A stretch of DNA of 64,000 nucleotides, from NCBI GenBank assembly GCA_030015575.1, contig CM057342.1:262036867-262100866 (forward strand), in the 5' to 3' direction. Positions 1 through 11,921 of the stretch are shown one piece after another. The DNA is from Agapanthus africanus (Eukaryota; Streptophyta; Magnoliopsida; Asparagales; Amaryllidaceae). A model generated the notes under the pieces. It had not been told where the DNA came from and did no database searches. It saw nothing but the letters and a program-made list of their open reading frames with translations. Within the stretch, counting starts at the first letter, position 1. Every line of letters starts with the position of its first letter. A program made the position numbers and the translations under genes.

Positions 1-867
1 TTTTCTGGAGTTGCCAGTTTGCTTTCCATTTCGGCTATATTTCTTTGTATCCTTCATTGGCCGAAGATTGGTGGAGGAGGGCTTATTTGCATTTGTGCAA
101 ATAAGCTTTTGTGGAGGGGGTATTTGCATATTGTTGGATCATGATGGCTCACCATCACTTGACTTTCTTTGTGTCATGATGGCATGACTTTTGTGGACAT
201 GATTGTAGATGATGGTTGTAGTAGAGTGTTGGTTTTGCCTTGTTATCATTGGTTCACATGATTTCTTTTTCCCTCTCTCTTGCATGATAGAGTTTCCCAC
301 TCATTCTTTTGGTCACTCTCTCATTCTCACTCTCCCCTCACAATGCATGGCCGGCCAAGCTCCATGGGGCTGTCCAAATTTTTGGATTGGGAATTGTTGT
401 TCTTTTCATGCTCCTAAAATCCCCAAGTCCCTCTACATAGTTCTTGTATCATCCCTCCACCAAATTGGCACCTCCATGAACACCAAATGAGACACAAGCC
501 TCTACACTATATTCTACAGCAAACCTTGGGCTCGTCGACTAGCCAGCTTCGTGCTCGAGTTGCCTCGGCATTGAGGTGGGAGCCCGTAAAAGATGTAGGC
601 GATGTGGTGCACTTCCGGCGACGAGGTGGAGACAGGACATTCCGCGGGAGATCGGGACGACGACGAGAAGACCGGAGGACTCGGATCACTCGGTATATCT
701 CTATTCCCCTTCTTGTAGTTAGCTAGGACTAGTTAATAGTTCGATCCGGGTTTTAGTGCGCGGTGGTGCTGGTTTGCTAGTTTGCAAAATTAAAGTTTAT
801 CACCGCTTCCGCATTTGGCCGTCGGATTGACGGCCGGGGCGCCGCCGTGCACTTACATACAGGTCCC
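1..867. other. Unassigned non-coding sequence
   Basis: I recognise no gene here. The stretch has no convincing coding frame; the small open frames have no family features. About 540-800 has the flavour of the inner end of a copia LTR: a GC-rich stretch with GAC/GAG-rich text, then a short T-rich part. It loosely parallels 1740-2050 further on, so an old LTR remnant is possible, but I could not fix its ends. Confidence 0.4.
81..106. repeat. Short perfect inverted repeat
   Basis: Two 11-bp arms, GCTTATTTGCA and TGCAAATAAGC, are separated by the 4-base loop TTTG. The match is perfect. It could be a terminator-like or regulatory hairpin of an old LTR, or chance in AT-rich DNA. Confidence 0.5.
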
Positions 868-2050
868 TAGTTGTAGGATTATCAAGACGGAGCATCGATA
901 CTCTAGAGTAGACTAGTGTATACGCTTATCATCCCAGCATGGGAGATGGTCTGTCCCACAGCCATTTGTACGTCGTACTGGAGATAGTATGCAGGTGCTC
1001 ATTAGGTTATGAGTATACTAGACAGGACTTGTCAGGAACTGTTGGTGGGTATTATACCTATCGTCGGGTAGCAGTTCCCAGGAGACATGAGTACAGATTA
1101 GTCCGTCGATTTGACACTGCTACTTCGTATCGAGTGTGTTCCCACTGTACTTTGATTACTACCTTACCACGGCTCAAAGGAGTCGTCGAAACAAGTAGTA
1201 GTTGGGTGCGGTCCCAAGGCCATTATTGTATCATACTGGTTTGTATATTACTTAATAGAAGCCGGATCCTAGTATTATATTGATAGATCAGTTCCTTCTT
1301 ATTGTATTCGTGTTTCTCGAAACATGGATATGGGAATGTATATGCAGATGAGAGGGGCATTCTTGTAATTATCAAGATTGCTTTTAGAAGGAGACACCTC
1401 ATTAGGGTTTTGATCATTTGTTTGATTAAAACAATTATGAGGTGGAGGAAATGAATTATTACTTTTACAAATAATAATTATAGCATGGCTACTTGGTTTG
1501 ACTATTTGGGGCTTGGTTTGACTCAGATATTTTGTGAGATATTTTGTAGCACTAGATATTTTGGGTGAGATATTTTCTAAGCATGCTTATAGTCTAATCA
1601 AGTGAGCCGTCTCCATTATCATTGTGAAAACATTTTCTTTTTCCTCAAACTGCCTTTCTTCTTCCTCTCAACCCTTAATCTCTCATGAGTTGAGAAAGCT
1701 AGGGTTCCAAGTGACAAACCAATCCATCTTCTTTCTCTGCATCACCCAGGTTATCTAGTCTAGCGAGCTAGGTACCCTGGTTACATCGGATTTGAGGTTG
1801 GAGCTCGGACTATAGACTCTCGGATGGATCGTCTTTGATTCAAGGAAGCCGACGAGGAAGTATTGATCCGTTGATCCTCGGAGCCTACGATGACGAGGTG
1901 GATGGCGGAGAAGACCCGAAGGACTTGTATCGTGAGGTATAACTTTCTTTCCGATTAGTTAACCTCTTTACATGCTTAGCTAGTTAGGGTTTAGCCAAGA
2001 TCCTGGAGTTCAAGTCGGTGTTGCGAGCTTTGAAAATCGTTTTTTAAATA
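868..2050 (+). repeat. Degraded Ty1/copia LTR fragment
   Basis: From 868 the text follows the middle of the copia LTRs seen intact elsewhere in the window. It has a CCTAGT-G-GG start, a GACGGAGCATCGATA segment, then TAGACTAGTGTATACGC, and later GTCCCAAGG near 1215. It is diverged and has many small gaps. About 1640-2045 parallels the U5 half of the same LTR family: a gag-free GC-rich part, a GTGAGGTATAAC segment and CTAGTTAGGGTTTAGC. Neither a clean start nor a primer site is visible. It is much older than the other copies. Confidence 0.55.
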
Positions 2051-2134
2051 TTCCGCCTCCCCGCGAACCCGCGGGGTGCGCGACATCGACCTACATCTTC
2101 ATCTTCTATTTCCCCTCCACCCACATCTACCGAG

Positions 2135-4060
2135 ATGGACGGTTCTCCATCAGATTATAACACCACCATGCTGCCACCCATAGGTGCGCAGAATCCACCG
2201 TGCATTTCTCTCCAAGAAAGATACTACCCCGTGCGTGGACCCCTTCCTACCTGTCTATCTATTCCACTAGCCAATGGGGATAATTTTGAAATTAAAACCA
2301 ACATCATCAAACTGTTGCCCAAATTTCATGGGCTTGAATCTAAAGACGCAAACGTTTTTATAAACATATTTGAAAACGTATGCGCAATGATGGGAACGTC
2401 ATAACTTTCCGTGGATGCTATGAGATTACGTATTCTCCCTTTACTTTGTGTGATCTAGCAGAAAAATGGCTTTATAACACTGCCGCACATTCTATTGCCA
2501 AATGGGATGAATTCGTTGTAGTATTCCTTAAGAAATTTTATCCCAATCATAAGACCGTCCGCGATCGAAGCGAGATTAACCAGTTTACCCAATTTTCCAA
2601 TGAACCATTTTGGAAATGCTTTGAACGATTTAAGGATCTTCTTTACAATGCCCTCATCACGGAATCAATAGATGGGACCTTTGTCGCATTATATATGAGG
2701 GTGTTGATCCAACAACAAAACAGATGGTTGAAACCATGTGTCAATGTTATTTCCTGTCTAAAGTTGATGGTGAAGCTTGGTAATTTCTGGAAGATCTCGC
2801 TGAACAAACTTTACAGTGGGAAAGTGTTAGACCTACATCGTCTAGGGAAGGTAGCCATCAGCTCGATATTTCCATCGCAGTGAAAGCCGAAATGGCCGCG
2901 ATACAAAGGAAACTCGATACTATAGAAAACAAAGTCTCTTCAGCCTCCCTAAACCAATTTACGCTCCCCAAAACTGTGTGTGGTTGCTGTTCCAACCCAT
3001 TACATTTGACGGAAGAATGTCCTTTGAATCCTCCATTTCAAGGTCAAGAACAAACTAATGCTTCTTTTCAGTAACGACCTAGAAACGATCCTTATTCTTC
3101 CACATACAATGAGGGATGGAGGAATCATTCTAATTTTTCTTGGAACCAAAACCAAACTCAAAATTAAAACCATTTCCCAAGCAACTATCAAAGACCTCCC
3201 CTACAACAACAACTACCACCACAACCGAGTCAGCACCCCTTTCAACCGCAACCTTTGCAAAACCCGGCCAACAACTTTGATCCTTGTAATAATTCTTTTG
3301 CCGGTACCGATAAACCCTCTGCACTCGACACGTTCATTAAACATTCCATGCAAACGACGAATACTTTAACATCTTCTATCCAAACGTTAATGCGGAATAC
3401 CGCTTCCCACGATGAAAGCATAAAATCGATAGAATCACAACTTGCACGGTTAAATGCTGCGATGAGTGCGAGAGAGAAAGAGAAACTTCCATCTCAATCC
3501 CTTCCGAATACTGGCCACTCACAAAGTTATAATGTGAGTGCCGTAACCACGTTGAGATCGGGAAGAGTGCTGAACAACCAAGTGGGTGAACAGGTTGATG
3601 AGGAGGAATCAATTGAAACCCCGGCTTCTACTTCTTCTCCTATTACGTCTAGTCCACCTTCTTCCGAGCCTATTCTTCGTTTTCCCCAAGGCTCGAACCC
3701 GCAGCCCACTTCCTCGAGTCTACCTAAAACGATCCCCACTCTAATTTTGGGATCTATTCTATCCCCACAATCTTCTCCAATGTTGGACCTAACCCTTATT
3801 GATAAATCTCCTTATCCACACAGGTTAAGAGGCAACAGACCCAGTCCACAAATAGAGAAGATTATGGAAATTTTTGAGCAAGTTAACATAAATATTCCTC
3901 TCCTAGATGCTATTCAACAAATTCCGTCTTATGCAAAAATTCTAAAGGACTTGTGCACTTGGAAGAGAAAAATTCAAGTACCTAAAAAAGTTTTCTTAGC
4001 GAGTAATGTGAGCACTGCCTTTACCCAACAATTACCCGAGAAATGAACGGACCCCGGAAG
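2135..4060 (+). pseudogene. gag part of element H
   Basis: The first part reads as an Athila/Tat-type gag N-terminus, with the signature LLPKFHGLES near residue 62 of the first frame. It continues into the retrotransposon gag core around the words AEKWLYN, FLKKFYP and CFERFKDLL (about 2440-2650). A CX2CX4HX4C zinc knuckle (CGCCSNPLHLTEEC) lies near 2975-3015, which fits a nucleocapsid role in binding the element's own RNA. A proline-, serine- and glutamine-rich stretch (about 3200-3800) follows. The region is a fossil with several breaks. Family assignment is from motif recognition only. Confidence 0.7.
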
Positions 4061-5021
4061 TCCTACCATATCTATTTCTCTTGGGGATAAAACTATCAAT
4101 CATGCTCTACTCGATTTAGGTGCTAGTGTTAACTTGCTTCCGTATTCTGTGTATGAGCAATTAGGGATCGGAGAGTTATAACCGGCGCACTGCACTCTCC
4201 AGATGGCAGATCGATCTATCACCCAACCTAAGGATGAGCTAGAGGACGTGTTAATCAAAGTCAGGGAATTTATATTCCCTTTGGACTTTATCGTTATAGA
4301 TACATAGCATGTAGCAAACCCATGAAACCAAATCCCGGTGATTTTAGGTCGACCTTTTCTTGCGACTTCCAACGCAATAATCAGTTTTCAAAATGGCTCT
4401 ATGACCCTATCCTTCGGGAAGATGTCAATTAAGCTTAACATTTACAAATTAGGAAGTGAACCCTCCGAACCCTATGCTCAAGTATTTTCTGTCGAAAGGA
4501 TAGATTCCGACAGCAGCAAATTTGAACAGCTCCACGATTCTGATCTTGACTCTGCTAGTACGTTGTTGTTTGACCCTGCTATTTGTTATACACATACGGA
4601 CCCTTCTATCGAGCTGTCCGGGTCAACTTCTAATGCTAAATATGAACTTTTTATGGAGTCCGAGTATCATCCCATTCTTTCCGATGAGATTATTATTCGG
4701 GACATCGATGAAAGTTTTGAAGAAATTTTCGCTGAAGAACTCGCATTCTTAGAAAATATGGAAGTTGTGATGAATCAACCCCAACACAAAGAAGATGAAC
4801 CACCACCCCTTCTTCTTATCAATAACGAGTATGCGAGTAATCCAACATCATTATTTCATCTCTATAAACCGAGACGTAAACCCATTCTATTCCACCTCTT
4901 ATCCCATCCCTACTTCTTCACATCGATAGGTGACATGATCTTCTACCAACCAGTGTGTTACATCGATAAAATATTTGAATGGTTGGTGTTGACTTTTGGT
5001 CTTTGTAAGGCTTTACTTTGA
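4061..5021 (+). pseudogene. Retropepsin part of element H with a C-terminal extension
   Basis: The aspartic protease signature LLDLGASVNLLPYSVYEQLG lies at about 4107-4166. LDLGASVN is the form usual in plant Athila/Tat proteases. The second hallmark, ILGRPFLATSNAIISFQNG, is at about 4341-4397. After the protease the frame runs about 180 more residues, acidic at first and then with an aromatic and basic end (HLLSHPYFFTS). I do not recognise this as RT, and the frame then stops before a long non-coding region. The extension may be the real C-terminus of a gag-protease-only family. The fossil is broken upstream of this part. Confidence 0.65.
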
Positions 5022-6418
5022 CCAATAACTTTAAACCCCCCCTCTTTCTAATTTTAAACGCTTAATACTATTTTACTCAAGTTTGTCAAGTTTGGGGGGG
5101 GGGGAGAAAATATATTTTGGGTCTTGAAAGAAAATAAATTTTTACATAATTATGAGCCAAAAATAAGTTTGGGGGAGGATTTCACTGTCATTATTTCTTG
5201 TCCCCTTTAAGAACTTTTCCTCCTAAATCTACAGGTTTTTTTAGCTTAACAGATGACATCAGTAAGGATACTGCTGCAAACAGGTTTGGGGAAGGTTTGT
5301 GCTTATTCACGCATTGTTTTGCATTATCATAAATATAAGCAAAAAAAAAATTTAATAAAGAAAGTTTGGAAGTGAAAAATTTACATTAAGATTGGAAAAG
5401 TTTAAGAAAAACAAGAAAGTTAGATGTTTTCTTAGTTATGAGCCGTTGTCCCAAGGGTTAGTAAGATGAAGGAAATTACTAATCTGAGGATAAAAATAAG
5501 TCTGAAAAATAGTCCATGTTCTTGAGGCCAAACATTTGAACATTGATACCATACTATACGCACTTGCACACATTTTGAAACTTGGGATAGTAGAGGATGC
5601 CTTGAAATACTCTTGTCTAAAAGCTTTGGTATGAAGAAAAAGAAAAGAAAAAAAGAAAAAAAGTGGTGAAGAAAAAGGAATACTGGTTTTGTAATTGCTT
5701 ACGGCAGCATAAAAAAAATATATAGCGAGGGTACTTTATCACCTAGTGCCTTAGACCAACTGGTTTGGGAACCACTGCTAAGCCTTAGGTGTTGTAAGAC
5801 GAGGAATTACGCCTAAATGCACGAACACATTTAGTAATCGGTCGGTTAGTACCTCAAGAAATATTAACGGTCGCATGAAGAATGTGTGAGCAATTTCATC
5901 GAAAATATTCACCGACTATAAACTACTTTAGAAGATGGATAAGAGTATGATAGTTTGAATTGAATTCTCTAAGTGTAGGGATATCTTTTACACACACGTA
6001 GGGATATATGATCGATATTTGGAAGAAATATAAAGAGAAAAACTAAAGGCGATGTTTTATTGAGGGATGATGTGATTTCTAACATTTTTTCATGACCATT
6101 AAGATAGGGCTCATGGCAACTAAAAAACTGGTATAGTTGGAAACTCTTATTTTCAAGTTCTTTATTTTATAGTTCTTATCTTTGTATATAATTTTCATCT
6201 TCTTTCTTTTATTATAGGATTTTTTGGGTGTAATCCGCTGAAAACCCTCAGGAGACAACACTCCTCCTACTATGGACACATAGAGCTTTAACGGCTTATT
6301 GCACGTGCTCGGTGCAATCGTGTTGCCTACGAAATTGTGCTACTTAGGTTTTTCTTTTTCTCCCTCTCTTGAATAAATAAGTTTGCTCGGGAAGATCAAA
6401 GTTAACTTTGGGGGTATT
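5022..6418 (+). other. 3' non-coding part of element H, with polypurine tract
   Basis: AT-rich and without a coding frame. It holds G-runs such as GTTTGGGGGGGG (about 5088) and GTTTGGGGGAGG (about 5167). The stretch ends in AACTTTGGGGGTATT, a good polypurine tract directly before the LTR start TGTTCGC at 6419. Such GTTTGGGG-type strings are common in the 3' regions of plant Athila/Tat elements. Confidence 0.55.
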
Positions 6419-7997
6419 TGTTCGCTCGAAAATATCGCACATTTGATATAACATTTTCCTTACTTTTCTTAAATATTTAAAGGTGTTTATTATAAATATA
6501 GAACATATTTAAGTTTATCTACAAAAATACTATTTACCATATGTTTATATATTATAATTAACATTATGAAGGAAAATGTATGCATATAATATTTATATAA
6601 TATTTTTTATTATTCATATCATATCAAATATTCTAATCATGATTCTTTAAAAGATATAACATCATACAAATGATTAGAATAATATCTTTATAACAAATAT
6701 TACTAACATTATTCATTGAGATATTGTGCAAGATTTAGCTCAGGTCAGGAGATCGAGATATCGAGATGTCGGGAATCAAAAATCTGCCGATAAAGTTAAA
6801 TAAAATCGAAGAATCAATACTGGCAGAGACTCAGAAAAGATATGAAGATTCCAGATATCAAATAAATCTTCATGTATCACTATGAAGAGGCCCTAGAATT
6901 TTGAAGCCATGATCTCACCAAACAACTGCAGTTGCGCGGCCAAAAGCCCAAAAATGCGGCGGATCCGCTGTGGATTTAGGGAATTAGGGTTTGGGATTTT
7001 TTTGGTAAGATTGCAAGAACAAACCCTAATACTTGGGATCTAGAGTTTCTGGTTTTGGGACTATTTAAAGGATCGAGGGCTAAAGCTAGAGATCAATCAC
7101 CTTTTACATGAAGCAAATCACCGTCAAAGAACAAGTGATCCATGACAGGTCCACGATTCGACGTGATAAGGCGATGCGAGATTCGACGGAGCATCTACTT
7201 TCCACGAGGCAGAGATCGAGAGTAACTTCTTCTTCCTCTTATAATCTAAACTTGAAGGTTTTGTAATTGTAAAGTTGATTAATAAAGGTAGATCGTTAGT
7301 TTAATTATTTAGCATTTAAATTCTGTATTTACATTATGATTTCCTTCTCTATCCGTTCTTCTTCTATCTCCATCATGCTTGAGTAATTCTCTGCTTGATA
7401 GGGTTCGTAGGATTATGGTAGAATAATGGATGAGAAAATACTTTAACTTCTTTTAAGTTTTATGAAGTTTATAAATTTTAGCAAAAGAATCGTTAACATC
7501 CTAATCGGGAGCGCTACCAGTTTATTGCTAGTCTCGACCGCGATTTGAGATCAGATTAAAAATTGTTTTGTTAAGAGCTAGACATGAATAGAGATCAATG
7601 AAAGGACAAGGGTCAATAGTGTGAAAATCCTAGTTTCTTCCAAGAACCCTAATTCTCATTCATCACTATCTATCTAGTTTTAAATCTATCAAAAGATAAA
7701 AGGAGTCATCTTTATTAGTCATTCATGACTACTAAATCCTAACGAACCCTACAAGCCTTCTTCTTATATATTCTATATCTGTGTTTAAACTAGATCTGTA
7801 TTCTACATCCGTATTTAACATAGATCTAGAATCAATAACTATTCTTCACTATTCACTATTCTTACTCTTTTCTAATCAACACGTCTAAAGCAAGATTAAA
7901 AGATTCAACGTTTCCCTGAGGACGATCTGTACTCATCTCGGCTAGCTACACGCGACACCGTTATTGATTGCAGTTACTACAAACAAATACTTTCACA
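6419..7997 (+). repeat. Right LTR of element H
   Basis: Starts TG directly after the G-rich tract and ends near TTTCACA. The final part carries CCCTGAGGACGATCTGTAC and CTACACGCGACACCG, the kind of text found at the inner end of Athila/Tat LTRs. The exact right end is uncertain by some tens of bases. No partner LTR is in the window. Confidence 0.5.
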
Positions 7998-8007
7998 GAA
8001 TCAATCA

Positions 8008-8025
8008 GGCATACATATTCCCAAC
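8008..8025 (-). repeat. Stub of the 3' LTR of element A
   Basis: GGCATACATATTCCCAACA matches the outer end of the A 5' LTR (18446-18464) and is followed by ATCTCCCACTTGTAC, the reverse complement of the copia polypurine tract. The rest of this LTR is replaced by the end of element H. Confidence 0.7.
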
Positions 8026-8038
8026 AATCTCCCACTTG

Positions 8039-11000
8039 TACTATGGCCAGTTGTTGTAGTATCTCATATCCAACATCCCAAAAAGTCTCTCAAACTGTGT
8101 CTGGGGGAGGGCCTTTGTGAGTGGATCTGCCGTGTTGTCCTTCGTATCTATTCTCCTGACCTCGATCTCCCGGTGATCAATTATCTCCCGGATCAGGTGA
8201 TACCGCCTCAGAATATGTCTGGATCACTGATGGGACCGGGTTCCTTTGCCAAGGCCACAGCTCCATTGTTATCACAATACAAGGGTATTGGATCTTCAAC
8301 GGATGGAACCACACCAAGTTCAGCAATGAACTTCTTCATCCAGACAGGCTCTTTGGCAGCATCGTTGGCAGCGATGTGTTCAGCTTCTATCGTCGAGTCT
8401 GCCATGGTGTATTGCTTGGAACTCTTCCAACATACCGCCCTGGGTGAAGACAAAGCCCGAGACAGACTTGATGTCGTCCTTATCACTCTGGAAGCTCGAA
8501 TCGGTAAAGGACTCCACCTAGAGTTCTCCGTTATCATACACCAAGAATATTTCTTTAGTCCATCTCAAGTACTTAAGAATATTCTTCACAGCTGTCCAGT
8601 GCTTCTCCCCTAGGTCTGATTGATACCTACTTACAACACTAAGTGTGTAAGCTACATCTGGTCTGGTATATAATATCGCATACATGGTAGACCCAACTGC
8701 AGAAGCATAGGGTATCTCTTGCATGCGAGCCCTCTCCAAATCAGTCTTGGGAGACATCTCTTTAGAGAGAGTGATTTCTGAACAAATGGGTAAAGTACCA
8801 TGCTTAGAATCTTCCATACTAAACCACTTTAGTATGGTGTCTATGTATCTGGATTGGGAAAATCCCAACATTCTTTTAGATCTATCTCTATAGATCTTTA
8901 TCCCTAGGATGTAGGAGGTATCATCCAGATCTTTTATAGAGAACTTTTATGTTAGGAAGAGTTTGACCGAGTGCAACATAGGAACATCATTTCCTATCAA
9001 GAGTATGTCATCCACGTACAATACGAGAAAGACAACTTTACTCTCTAAAACCTTTTTATATATACAAGGTTCATCTACGTTTTTGATGAAGTCAAACTCT
9101 TTGACTGCTATATCAAAACAGATGTTCCATCTCCACAACGCCTGCTTTAATCCATAAATTGATTTAAATATCTTATGTACCTTTTTGCTGCTCTCACTAT
9201 TTACGAAGCCCTCTAGCTGTGTCATATGCACGCTCTCTTCTAAATCACCATTTCAAAAAACGGTCTTGACGTCCATCTGCTAGATTTCATAGTCATGGTA
9301 TGTAGCAATGGCAAGTTGGATCCTAATGGACTTAAGTATAGACACTGGAGAAAAGGTTTCATCATAATCGACACCTGATCGTTGACGAAAACCTTTTACT
9401 ACACGTCTAACTTTGAAGGTCTTAACCTTTCCATCTACACCAAGTTTCTTCTTAAAGATCCACTTGCTCCCAATAGGTTTTACCCCTTCAGGAGCAACTT
9501 CCAAAGTCCATACTTTTTTGGTGTACATGGATTCCATCTCAGATCGCATAGCATCCAGCCATTTCACAGAGTCCCCACTTGTGATGGCTTGCTCAAAACT
9601 AGTTGGGTCATCATCTTTCATGATGCAATCCTTGCTCCCACCGTCTACGAGAAAACCGTAGTATCTCTTAGGTGGATGAGGAACCCTACTAGATCTGCGG
9701 AGTGGCTGAGATTCGTCGGGGACTATTGAATCCTCTGGTTCTACCAAATCATCAGTTGTAGTTTGTGTTTCTGGAACTTCTTCCAGCTCTACCTCATTAC
9801 CACTAATTTCTTTTACAAGAAATTCCTTTTCTAAAATGCTAAGCAAGAAACACCTTTTGTTCCTCACTGTGGTAGAATAGATATCCATGTGAATTCTTTG
9901 GATATTCCACAAACTTGCAAAGAACTAATCGTGCTTCGAGTTCGTCGGAATTCTATTTTTTAACATAGGCCGGACAACCACATATCTTAACTCGTTTAAG
10001 ATATGGTCTCTTTCCACTCCATATATTATATGGTGTTTTAGGCACGGATGTTGATGGAACTTGATTCAATAGATATGCAGCTGTCTCAAGTGCATAACTC
10101 CAAAAGGAAATAGGTAACTCAGTAGTACTCATCATAGAGTGCACCATATTTAATAGGGTGTGATTCCTCCGCTCCGATACTCCATTTTGCTGTGGTGTAT
10201 ATGGAGGAGTAAGCTAAGAGAGAATCCCATTCTCTTTTAGATAATCTCATAATTCCATGCTGAAGTATTCTCCTCTTCGATCAGATCGAAGGATTTTAAT
10301 ATTTTTACCCATCTGGTTCTCTAATTCGTTCTTATATTCCTTGAATTTCTCAAAAGTTTCAGATTTGTGTTTTAACAGGAACACATGTCAGAATTTTGAG
10401 AGATCATTGGTGAATGTAATGAAGTACGAGGAACCATTCCTGGCATGCGTAGATATAGGACCGCATACATCACTATGTATCGGTCCTAAGAGTTCAGTAG
10501 CTCTTTTTTCGTGTCCTACAAACGGAGGTTTGATCATCTTGCCTTTGAGACATGACTGGCAAGTTTCATAAGATGTAAATTCAAACGGATTCAAATATCC
10601 ATCTTTATGCAACTTAGCCAATCTTGTCGCATTGATATGACCAAGTCTACAATGCCATAAGAAGGCTTCTTTCATTTCTGAATTTTTCCTCTTGTGTGTG
10701 TTCTGTATATTTAGAACTGTATTTTGATTTAGAACGTATATACCATTACATAATGTACCAAACTCAATCAACACTTGATTTAGGAAAATGTTCATAACAT
10801 AAATTATATTCTTCTTTATGTAATAAAGAAATAGATATTAGATTGCACATCATCTTTGGTATGAAATAACAGTCGTTCAGAATCAATGTATTACTATTTG
10901 GCAATATGAGGTGATATTCGCCGACAGCTTCGGCAGCAACAATTCCTCCGTTCCCTACTCTGACAGACATATCACCCTTTCCCAGTTCTCTACTTCTCTT

Positions 11001-11290
11001 TAACCCTTATAACATATTACAAATGTGGGATCCTGATCCGGTATCTAATACTCAGGACGTAAAGAAAACTGAGAAACAGTTCTCAATAACTAACAGACCC
11101 GAAGAAGATGCATCAAAATTCTCTTTCTTCGTTCGGGTTGCATGGGAATCCTTACATTCCCTTATTTATTACTCATACTTATGACAGTCATAAGATAGAG
11201 CGGAACCAACATTCCCCGGCCCAATATAATAAGTGAGTTCGGTCAATACATCCATATTATTATCTTGACTAAGGCGTGACATGGTCAGTA
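8039..11290 (-). pseudogene. Coding remnants of element A: protease, integrase, RT, RNase H
   Basis: Minus-strand frames match the copia order. RNase H words (VADST-like, LYCDNNGAVALAKEP) lie at 8208-8540. The RT active-site segment LVLYVDDILLIGND and IYGLKQA lie at 8947-9231. RT start words (GSKWIFKKK, VDYDETFSPV) lie at 9280-9600. Integrase words (LPISFW, GCPAYVKK, HCRLGHINATRLAKLH) lie at 9953-10700. Protease-side text follows to about 11100. A short linker-like stretch (NNMDVLTE) replaces gag at about 11200-11270. The fossil is heavily broken. Confidence 0.85.
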
Positions 11291-11653
11291 CCTGGAGAGA
11301 GAGAAGAAAACACTTTAGCATGCGCTCTTGAAAGATTAAACTGGTTATTATCTTATCTAATCAGGATGGCTCCCACTGTTTTTATCAAATCTTCCTTCAA
11401 ACCCTAAAAGGTAAGATTAGACGGGATTAATTACACCCTACAAGTTCGCCAATCGGTCAGCCAGGCAGGTATTGGTACTCCGAGGGAGTCTCCCCATGGT
11501 TTCGCATGGAACTAATTAAATAACCTCGTTTCCGCAGGGGTATAACCCCGTTGACACCTTTCTTAAACACCTACTAGATCGTCTAATTTCAACCTCTCAG
11601 GAGTAACATTTACTCACAGTGGGTATCGGGATCAAACTATCTCATAGAAGGTA

Positions 11654-11687
11654 TGCAATCTCATTGCAAATTTCAACGCTTGAAATT
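11654..11687 (-). repeat. Two adjacent small inverted repeats in the leader
   Basis: TGCAATCTCATTGCA is followed directly by AATTTCAACGCTTGAAATT. Both are inverted repeats. The same pair occurs in F (33046-33079), C (about 48009-48043), D (57903-57935) and B (63646-63679), always next to the triple-hairpin region. Confidence 0.75.
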
Positions 11688-11710
11688 CCCAATATCTATT
11701 TTTACCCCAT

Positions 11711-11921
11711 GCAGTTTATGACCTTGACAAGGTCAACAAATCATAAACTGCAAGTCAATTCAACCCATCATTTTGTGATTGAATTTAACCCATCCGCACG
11801 ACCCTTGACAAGGTCAACAAGGTTGTACGACTATCCTAATCCAATCGCATCATATGCGGCAGATAAGCACTAATCAGCTGCTGAACACTGCGCCTTGACA
11901 AGGTCAACAAACACTGCACGA
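11711..11921 (-). repeat. Triple hairpin array of element A leader
   Basis: Three copies of the core CCTTGACAAGGTCAACAA stand at 11722, 11803 and 11893, each flanked by its own inverted arms. The first has GCAGTTTATGA and TCATAAACTGC. The core itself folds as TTGAC-loop-GTCAA. See the matching arrays in B, C, D and F, where loop and arms differ but pairing is kept. Confidence 0.85.

Larger units (their letters stand above)
2051..7997 (+). mobile_element. Element H: Ty3/gypsy-type gag-protease element, left end missing
   Basis: A fossil element with Athila/Tat-like gag and protease, a long AT-rich 3' non-coding part and one LTR at its right end. No reverse transcriptase, RNase H or integrase is recognisable. 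No matching left LTR is present before gag. The coding part is broken in several places. The content (gag plus protease, then a long non-coding 3' part ending in a G-rich polypurine tract) matches non-autonomous plant gypsy relatives that depend on a partner for pol. Age cannot be estimated because only one LTR is in the window. Confidence 0.65.

Noticed and set aside
939-1283. 114-codon open frame
   Set aside because: It lies within the worn copia LTR piece and has no protein family features; the same LTR stretch has different frames in other copies.
5022-6418. Envelope-like gene after gag-protease in H
   Set aside because: Athila relatives may have one, but no long frame, signal peptide or membrane segment is visible here.
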